DNA from: Actinomycetes bacterium
Lineage (GTDB): Bacteria > Actinomycetota > Thermoleophilia > RBG-16-64-13
Reading direction: 5' to 3'
DNA length: 7,333 nt
Assembly (NCBI GenBank): GCA_021815245.1
Contig: JAKAHF010000096.1
Location: 1 to 7,333 of the forward strand
The notes under the pieces are model-generated. The model did not search any database and was not told where the DNA came from. It worked only from the letters and a program-made list of their open reading frames with translations. A program made the position numbers and the translations under genes. Below are positions 1 through 4,531 of this stretch, piece by piece (positions within the stretch are counted from its first letter, which is position 1; every line of letters starts with the position of its first letter).

Positions 1-49
1 TCTCTATCTCTCCCCAAAGAATCATGACGGAATTGTATACCAAATCCTT

Positions 50-60
50 CCCATGATGGG
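50..60. promoter_or_regulatory. 11-bp palindrome abutting the -35 box
   Basis: CCCATGATGGG is a perfect inverted repeat of 5-bp arms around one central base. It ends 2 bp before the predicted -35 hexamer of the DUF485-actP promoter. The position suits an operator or activator site, but no regulator is encoded nearby to match it to, and a palindrome this short can arise by chance. Confidence 0.25.
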
Positions 61-62
61 GC

Positions 63-92
63 TTGACACGAATACTTCGCAGCACGCAGAAT
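63..92 (+). promoter_or_regulatory. Candidate sigma70-type promoter for DUF485-actP
   Basis: A perfect -35 consensus TTGACA lies at 63-68 and a four-of-six -10 match CAGAAT at 87-92, with an 18-bp spacer. Transcription would start near position 99, giving a leader of about 67 nt. This is the best promoter match upstream of the two-gene unit. The -10 box is weak, which would fit dependence on an activator, but that is inference. Confidence 0.5.
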
Positions 93-153
93 ACCGGGCA
101 GCGTACCCGCATGTATCGGGGCGCGTCACCGGCCGGTAGGGGCCCGATATTTC

Positions 154-159
154 GGAGGG
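154..159 (+). promoter_or_regulatory. Ribosome binding site of the DUF485 gene
   Basis: GGAGGG lies 7 nt upstream of the ATG at 167. It is a strong Shine-Dalgarno match at good spacing and fixes the start codon of the first gene. Confidence 0.75.
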
Positions 160-166
160 TTGGCTT

Positions 167-451
167 ATGCTTCATGAGCCTGCTGCCACGCAACATGGCA
201 TTGACCAGGCGGCAGCGTTCAAACGTCGTCTAGGTTTGATCATGCTGGCCGTCTACGGCGTGATCTACCTGGTCTTCATTGTGATCGCTGTCGTCAACCC
301 CAAAACAATGGGGACACAGGTTGTAGGAGGACTCAATCTCGCCATCGTCTACGGGTTTGCTCTTATTGTCATAGCCTTCATCCTGGCGATCGCCTACAAC
401 TGGGCTTGCACCCGCCACGAGAAGACGTTCGAAAGCGAGGGGCAGGCCTAA
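167..451 (+). CDS. yjcH: DUF485 family small membrane protein (YjcH-like partner of ActP)
   Basis: A 94-residue inner-membrane protein of the DUF485 family, the small protein encoded directly upstream of ActP-type acetate/cation symporters in many bacteria (yjcH-actP in E. coli). A hydrophilic N-terminus of about 22 residues is followed by two hydrophobic segments, roughly residues 24-44 and 56-79. The second carries the family-like run YGFALIVIAFILAIAYNW and is followed by a charged tail (CTRHEKTFESE). Length and two-helix architecture match the family. The ATG has a strong Shine-Dalgarno 7 nt upstream. The stop lies one base before the actP start, so the two are almost certainly co-transcribed and probably translationally coupled. 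Its biochemical role is not firmly established; an accessory or stabilising subunit of the symporter is the usual inference. The family call is confident and the functional role is not. Confidence 0.88.
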   Translation: MLHEPAATQHGIDQAAAFKRRLGLIMLAVYGVIYLVFIVIAVVNPKTMGTQVVGGLNLAIVYGFALIVIAFILAIAYNWACTRHEKTFESEGQA

Positions 452-452
452 G

Positions 453-2384
453 ATGGGAGAAGTCAAGACTCTTGCGGTGGTCATCTTTGTAGTGATCGTC
501 GCCCTGGTGCTGTTCGTATCGTTCTGGACAGCCAGCCGCGCCAAGTCGGCAAGCGGCTACTATGCGGCCGGCGGCCGCATCCATTGGGGTGTCAACGGCA
601 TCGCCTTCGCCGGCGACTACCTGTCGGCCGCCTCATTCCTCGGCATCTGCGGAATGATCGCGGTCTACGGATACGACGGGTTCCTCTACTCCATCGGCTA
701 CCTAGCCGGCTGGGTAGTGGCCCTCTTTGTCGTGGCGGAGCCTCTGCGCCGTCTGGGACGCTACACCTTCACCGACGCGCTCGACTCCAAGTTCAACAAG
801 CGCAGCGTGAAACTCCTGGCGGCCATCGCCACGCTGATCGTCTCCATCTTCTACCTCATCCCGCAGATGGTGGGAGCGGGCGTGCTCATCGAGCCGCTAC
901 TCGGCTTCCCCCACTGGGTGGGTGTCGTAGTGGTCGGCGCCATCGTGATCACGATCGTGGCCACCGCGGGCATGACGTCGACGACCTACGTGCAGTTCAT
1001 CAAGGGTTCTCTCTTGATCGTCTTCGCGCTTGTCATCGTCGTCGCACTGTGCGTGAGAGGCTTCTCGACCGAACCCGACCAGGGCGGCAGAGTCCCCTTC
1101 TATCACTACAAGACGATAACAGCGACACAGACGGGCGATACCATCGCGCCCGAGGACTCGAGCTACAAGGTCGTGAGCCAGTATGACCTGAAGGTCAAAG
1201 ACAAGGTCACCACCTTCGTGAAGCTCGACCAGAACGGCACGGTCGGTTGGTGGAAGGTCAGCAAGACCGACACCGGCATCAGCCTGCACGAGACCCAGAA
1301 CGCTACTACCACCGCCGACGGCCAGAAGCTCATCAACGGAGCTCCGGCCACCAAAGAGAACCACCTTCGGCAGGTCGGCAACCTGAGCACGATCGCCGGA
1401 GAGATGGACGTGGAGACCGGTCCTGTCAATCCGTTCAAGTTCCTCGCGTTGATCGGCGATCCGGATACCACGGTCAATCTATGGAAGTCCGCCGTCTTCA
1501 AGGACAACGGCGACAGCGTGACCGTCTACTACGAACTGGCCGTCGCGGGCGATACCGTGGTGCGACCCGGCACGATGTTCAAGCTCGAGGGTTCCGCGAC
1601 CGACCGCATCGACTTCATCTCGCTGATGATCGCCCTCTTCTTGGGCACGGCGTCTCTGCCGCACATCCTCATCAGGTACTACACGGTGCCCAGCCAGCGC
1701 GCGGCCCGCAAGTCGACCGTGGTGGCCATCGCCGCCATCGGCTTCTTCTATATCCTTACGCTGTTCCTGGGTCTCGGCGCGATGAGTAGCGCGGTGATCA
1801 ACCCCGCCGACAACAACATGTCGGCACCGTTGCTCGCCGACGCGTTCGGCACGTTCCTCTTCGCCATGATCTCGGCCATCGCCTTCGCCACCGTGCTTGG
1901 CACCGTGAGCGGTTTGATCATCGCGGCTTCGGGCGCCGTTGCGCACGACCTCATGGACCGCTTCGCCGGTGTCATCAAGACCGAGCGCCAGAAGGTCGTC
2001 GCCGGACGTGCGGCCGCGTTCGTCGTCGGCGCGATCGCCATCTTGCTCGGCATCGCCTTCCAGGGCGTCAACGTCTCGTTCCTCGTAGGCCTCGCGTTCG
2101 CTGTGGCCGCTTCGGCGAACCTGCCGTGCATCATCATGATGCTCTTCTGGAAACGAACAACCTCCAAGGGTATGGTGGCCTCGATCATCGTAGGTATCGT
2201 GGTCTCCATCGGCATCATCCTGTTCTCGCCGACGGCGTGGGAACTCTACGGCCTCGTGCCCGCCGACGCTCCCATCCCGTTCAAGAACCCAGGCATCTTC
2301 TCGATCCCACTGAGCTTCATCGTCATCTACGTGGTGTCGAAGCTCACCAAGCCCGACATGATCGAGGAGCCGGCCAAGGCATAG
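453..2384 (+). CDS. actP: ActP-like sodium:solute (acetate/monocarboxylate) symporter with enlarged external loop
   Basis: A 643-residue carrier of the solute:sodium symporter (SSS) family, closest in character to E. coli ActP, which imports acetate and other short monocarboxylates with a cation. Diagnostic stretches are GDYLSAASFLGI (residues 54-65), LGRYTFTDAL (101-110), IPQMVGAGVLIEPL (136-149), GTASLPHILIRYYTVPS (398-414) and LVGLAFAVAASANLPCI (544-560). About 13 hydrophobic helices are visible, starting at residues 5-24. The protein is roughly 95 residues longer than E. coli ActP although it lacks the extra N-terminal segment of that protein. The excess is a hydrophilic, probably extracytoplasmic insertion at about residues 204-386, just before the GTASLPHIL helix. 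The ATG overlaps no other gene and has a GAGGGG 10 nt upstream inside the end of the DUF485 gene. A strong hairpin terminator follows the stop. Acetate is the likeliest substrate by family and context, but related carriers move pyruvate, propionate or glycolate. Confidence 0.9.
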   Translation: MGEVKTLAVVIFVVIVALVLFVSFWTASRAKSASGYYAAGGRIHWGVNGIAFAGDYLSAASFLGICGMIAVYGYDGFLYSIGYLAGWVVALFVVAEPLRRLGRYTFTDALDSKFNKRSVKLLAAIATLIVSIFYLIPQMVGAGVLIEPLLGFPHWVGVVVVGAIVITIVATAGMTSTTYVQFIKGSLLIVFALVIVVALCVRGFSTEPDQGGRVPFYHYKTITATQTGDTIAPEDSSYKVVSQYDLKVKDKVTTFVKLDQNGTVGWWKVSKTDTGISLHETQNATTTADGQKLINGAPATKENHLRQVGNLSTIAGEMDVETGPVNPFKFLALIGDPDTTVNLWKSAVFKDNGDSVTVYYELAVAGDTVVRPGTMFKLEGSATDRIDFISLMIALFLGTASLPHILIRYYTVPSQRAARKSTVVAIAAIGFFYILTLFLGLGAMSSAVINPADNNMSAPLLADAFGTFLFAMISAIAFATVLGTVSGLIIAASGAVAHDLMDRFAGVIKTERQKVVAGRAAAFVVGAIAILLGIAFQGVNVSFLVGLAFAVAASANLPCIIMMLFWKRTTSKGMVASIIVGIVVSIGIILFSPTAWELYGLVPADAPIPFKNPGIFSIPLSFIVIYVVSKLTKPDMIEEPAKA

Positions 2385-2410
2385 GCCTAGCTCGGAGCCA
2401 CAAGACAACA

Positions 2411-2451
2411 AGAAGGCCGCCGGACACGATGTTCCGGCGGCCTTCTCTTTT
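2411..2451. terminator. Shared bidirectional hairpin terminator
   Basis: A perfect 14-bp inverted repeat, AGAAGGCCGCCGGA at 2411-2424 and its complement at 2433-2446, encloses an 8-nt loop. CTCTTTT follows on the plus strand. On the minus strand the stem is followed by a T-rich TTGTTGTCTTG. It sits between the convergent actP (stop 2384) and satP (stop at 2494) genes, so it can serve both. No other feature is seen in the 109-bp gap. Confidence 0.92.
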
Positions 2452-2493
2452 GCGCGGGTTCGGGCGCGCGTTTCTGCTACGGCCCTCGATTCC

Positions 2494-3549
2494 CTAGAAT
2501 TGATCCTTCGGGCGGAGAGGATAGCCGGTGTACCCGGCAGTCGCGTAGTAGACGGCACGATCGAAGAACCGGCCGAGTTCCCGGGTCATGTCCAAGGAAC
2601 GCTGCAGGTCCATAGCCGTTTCCCACACGCCGTGCGAGCGAGTGGATATCCAGATCTCACGCTTCAGCAGGAGGATCGCGCTGATCAGCTCAGGCAGGGG
2701 CAGGCCCTGAGCGGCCCTGGTCGCGCCGAGTGTGTGAAAGAACTCACCGATATTCGCTTCCGACGGCTGGCCGCTGAAGTAGTCACCTACCTGGCTCAGA
2801 GCGAACTCGCTGGCGTTGACCAGTTCCTCGTCAGAGATGGACTGGTAGGACGGGGTCTGCTGGCTGATGCGGAGGTCCTGCAACCACATAGCGGCGATCT
2901 CCTCGCCGTACGCGGAAACGAACTTCTTGGGCAGCTGGCTGATCGGACCCAGAGGCAGTATGACGCGGCGGTAGGTCTCGTTCAGGATCTGCGCCATGGC
3001 CGCATAGAGAGCGGAGAGTCCGGTCACGATGCCTTCCCAACCGGCGATCTTGCCAAAGATGGCCCCGCCGCCGAAGTCGCGGATCGCGAGCAGGAAGAAC
3101 AGAATGGTGAGAAGGCCGAACACTATCTGAAGAGCTCGATTGAGCTTCAGTGTGCCGATGAACATGTACAGCGTGAACACACCCCACATCACGAAATACC
3201 ACGCCATCGCTGTTTCACTGGCCTTGCCGGCCAGAGCGAGATCGGGGAACGTCGCGGGGATGAGCCAGAGGGCGACCAGAGTGAGCCAGAAGAGACCGTA
3301 CGATGTGAAGGCCAGAGTGCCGAAGGTGTTGTTCTTCTTCCACTCCATCACACCCGCGACGATCTGGGCTACGCCGCCATAGAAGATGCCCATCGCGAGG
3401 ATCATGGCGTTGAGTTCATAGAACCCCGCGTTGTGGATGTTGAGAAGCACAGTGGTGAGGCCGAACCCCATCAATCCCAACGGGGCGGGGTTGGCGTTGG
3501 TGTCCAGCAACTTGGTGACTGTTTCGTTCGATACAATAGGGTTGGCCAT
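2494..3549 (-). CDS. satP: SatP-type acetate uptake transporter fused to an RsbRD_N-like C-terminal domain
   Basis: A 351-residue protein with two parts. Residues about 15-205 are a GPR1/FUN34/YaaH (AceTr) transporter: the signature [14 protein letters not shown] (20-33), a family-typical [20 protein letters not shown] (69-88), six hydrophobic helices and the closing [11 protein letters not shown]. The E. coli relative SatP (YaaH), an acetate/succinate-proton symporter, is about 188 residues and ends near here. Residues about 208-341 are an added soluble, helix-rich domain. Its pattern ([55 protein letters not shown], a final [13 protein letters not shown]) resembles the RsbRD_N domain (PF14361) found at the N-terminus of stressosome RsbR/RsbT antagonists and of some histidine kinases. 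The transporter assignment is firm and the tail assignment is from pattern memory. The ATG has an AAGGA about 9 nt upstream, and a good minus-strand promoter lies about 95 bp away. It is convergent with actP and divergent from the PHP gene. The tail may let transport activity or membrane state be regulated or reported; that is inference. Confidence 0.88.
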   Translation of the reverse strand: MANPIVSNETVTKLLDTNANPAPLGLMGFGLTTVLLNIHNAGFYELNAMILAMGIFYGGVAQIVAGVMEWKKNNTFGTLAFTSYGLFWLTLVALWLIPATFPDLALAGKASETAMAWYFVMWGVFTLYMFIGTLKLNRALQIVFGLLTILFFLLAIRDFGGGAIFGKIAGWEGIVTGLSALYAAMAQILNETYRRVILPLGPISQLPKKFVSAYGEEIAAMWLQDLRISQQTPSYQSISDEELVNASEFALSQVGDYFSGQPSEANIGEFFHTLGATRAAQGLPLPELISAILLLKREIWISTRSHGVWETAMDLQRSLDMTRELGRFFDRAVYYATAGYTGYPLRPKDQF

Positions 3550-3616
3550 AGACGTACTTCCTTACTCGACGTTTGTTGGGGAACGCGCCTCAGGGCCGTG
3601 ACATATGGGTACCCCG

Positions 3617-3631
3617 CCCAGCCCAGCCCAG
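3617..3631. repeat. Triple tandem CCCAG in the satP leader
   Basis: The pentamer CCCAG occurs three times in a row. In the satP mRNA this reads as three CTGGG units just after the predicted start. It is too short and simple to assign a role, though slippage-prone repeats in leaders can vary between strains. Confidence 0.5.
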
Positions 3632-3641
3632 AAACCGGAAG

Positions 3642-3671
3642 ACTATACCGGCATAATCTCGGTATTGTCTA
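3642..3671 (-). promoter_or_regulatory. Predicted sigma70-type promoter of satP
   Basis: Read on the minus strand, TAGACA (plus 3666-3671, five of six) and TATAGT (plus 3642-3647, five of six) are separated by 18 bp. Transcription would start near 3635, leaving a leader of about 85 nt before the satP ATG. A 6-bp inverted repeat, ATACCG (3645-3650) and CGGTAT (3660-3665), lies in the spacer and overlaps the -10 box, where a repressor could act. Confidence 0.6.
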
Positions 3672-3696
3672 CTCTAGAGAAGCTTTCAAGTAAAAT
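3665..3696 (+). promoter_or_regulatory. Weak candidate promoter for the PHP-sensor operon
   Basis: A good -10 box TAAAAT lies at 3691-3696. The only -35-like hexamer upstream, TTGTCT at 3665-3670, is 20 bp away, which is longer than ideal, and it overlaps the -35 box of the divergent satP promoter. Simultaneous use of both promoters would therefore be hindered. The start would fall near 3703, about 29 nt before the GTG. Confidence 0.3.
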
Positions 3697-3731
3697 GTGC
3701 AGGGATTTCTGGGCCGGCCGTCGAGGATCAC

Positions 3732-4505
3732 GTGACCGAAACAATTAGGGTTGATCTCCATTGCCATTCGTCGGCGAGCGACGGAGATCATTCGCCCTCC
3801 TATGTGGCCCACTCGCTTGCCGCCACCGGCGTCGAATGGGCGTCGTTGACCGATCACAACACGGTCGAGGGCCAGGACGAGTTTCGCAGAGTCATGCAGG
3901 AGCGCGGCATCGGCTGCGTCGTTGGGGTCGAGATCGACGGTCGCTCACCTATCGGTCCGTTTCACATATTGGGCTACGGGGTCGATACGAGCGATGAAGC
4001 CCTTCTTGCTGCGATGGCGACGGTCAGACAGCCGTGGAGCTCGTCGATGCGCCGCCTGCTGGCCCGTCTTCGCGCTCTCGCAGGCAGAGGGCCGCAGCTG
4101 CCGCGTCCCTGCGTCCCCGAAGGGGAGGACGCTTCGCCCGATCTGCCCCCTAGCACGCAGGAAGTCATCTGTCTCATCCACCGGGCGGGGGGAATGGCCT
4201 TTCTCGCGCATCCCCTTGCGGGCCTCGGGAGTGTGGCCCGCCTCGATGAGGTACTCGAGTGGATGCAGCCTCAGGGATTGGATGGTATCGAGGTCTTCCA
4301 CAAGCAGTACTCGGCTGAGACGCAGGCGGCCCTCCTCGAGCTCGCCGAACGGCGGGGCCTGCTGAGCATCGCCGGAAGCGACTTTCACGGACTTCATCAT
4401 AGCGACGGCGATAGCCCAGGGGTCGACATGCCCCTGATACACTGGAGTCGTTTTGTCGACGCGATCGGAATCGGCGAACAAGAGGACAGGTCCTCCCAGT
4501 ATTAG
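3732..4505 (+). CDS. PHP-domain metal-dependent phosphoesterase (RNase AM/TrpH-like, short form)
   Basis: A 257-residue cytoplasmic PHP-superfamily enzyme. The expected metal ligands are all visible: H10 and H12 in DLHCHS, D17, H42 in TDHN, E67 in GVEI, H78 in FHILGYG, H160 in LAHP, and D217 and H219 in GSDFHG. This set, with the STQEVICLIHRAGG stretch before LAHP, matches the group of RNase AM (E. coli YciV/TrpH, a 5'-3' exoribonuclease) and nucleoside 3',5'-bisphosphate phosphatases. It is shorter than the roughly 290-residue E. coli protein. The helical lid region between E67 and H160 is reduced and replaced by a proline/arginine-rich stretch at about residues 118-142. The start is a GTG with GAGG 5 nt upstream; the conserved DLHCHS motif begins only 7 residues later, which supports it. 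The sensor gene follows after 26 bp, so an operon is likely. The substrate (small RNA 5' ends, pAp-like nucleotides or another phosphoester) cannot be settled from sequence. Confidence 0.85.
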   Translation: MTETIRVDLHCHSSASDGDHSPSYVAHSLAATGVEWASLTDHNTVEGQDEFRRVMQERGIGCVVGVEIDGRSPIGPFHILGYGVDTSDEALLAAMATVRQPWSSSMRRLLARLRALAGRGPQLPRPCVPEGEDASPDLPPSTQEVICLIHRAGGMAFLAHPLAGLGSVARLDEVLEWMQPQGLDGIEVFHKQYSAETQAALLELAERRGLLSIAGSDFHGLHHSDGDSPGVDMPLIHWSRFVDAIGIGEQEDRSSQY

Positions 4506-4520
4506 CGACATCGAGACGAG

Positions 4521-4527
4521 AAGGGGG
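4521..4527 (+). promoter_or_regulatory. Close-set Shine-Dalgarno supporting the TTG start of the sensor
   Basis: AAGGGGG lies 4 nt before the TTG at 4532. The frame stays open further upstream into the PHP gene, but no better in-frame start with a ribosome site is visible there. The first in-frame ATG downstream (residue 81) would lose the first membrane helix and part of the Cache domain. The TTG is therefore preferred; the tight spacing suggests modest translation. Confidence 0.6.
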
Positions 4528-4531
4528 CACA

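Larger units (their letters stand above)
8..166 (+). other. Leader region upstream of the DUF485-actP operon
   Basis: No convincing coding sequence is seen between the left edge and the DUF485 start. The stretch holds a candidate promoter at 63-92, an 11-bp palindrome just upstream of it at 50-60, a CCGGCCGG palindrome at 129-136 and the ribosome binding site at 154-159. On the opposite strand, positions 8-15 read GGGGAGAG, which could be a Shine-Dalgarno for a divergent gene starting just outside the window. That cannot be judged from here. Confidence 0.5.
3626..3714. promoter_or_regulatory. Paired inverted elements flanking the divergent satP/PHP promoters
   Basis: GCCCAGAAA at 3626-3634 is the exact reverse complement of TTTCTGGGC at 3706-3714. 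With flanking bases each element reads roughly G-n-TTTCTGGGC-n-GG-n-C away from the centre. One copy lies about 7 bp downstream of the satP -10 box and the other about 9 bp downstream of the candidate PHP -10 box, so both would sit around the transcription starts. This symmetry suggests a shared operator for both directions; no protein is known for it here. Confidence 0.35.

Noticed and set aside
93..166. Riboswitch in the leader of the DUF485 gene
   Set aside because: The leader is only about 67 nt and shows no known riboswitch core; the GC-rich CCGGCCGG palindrome is too short to support one.
1479..2558. Long minus-strand open frame of 359 codons opposite actP
   Set aside because: Its translation is rich in R, H, D, E and G with no recognisable domain. 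It runs across the terminator and lies opposite a clearly conserved symporter. It is a by-product of GC-rich third codon positions.
3617..3631. CRISPR or other repeat array
   Set aside because: Only three 5-bp units without spacers; simple tandem repetition.
2500..3693. Plus-strand open frame of 397 codons opposite satP
   Set aside because: Low-complexity charged composition, no ribosome site, and it spans the satP promoter region. The minus-strand transporter has clear family motifs.
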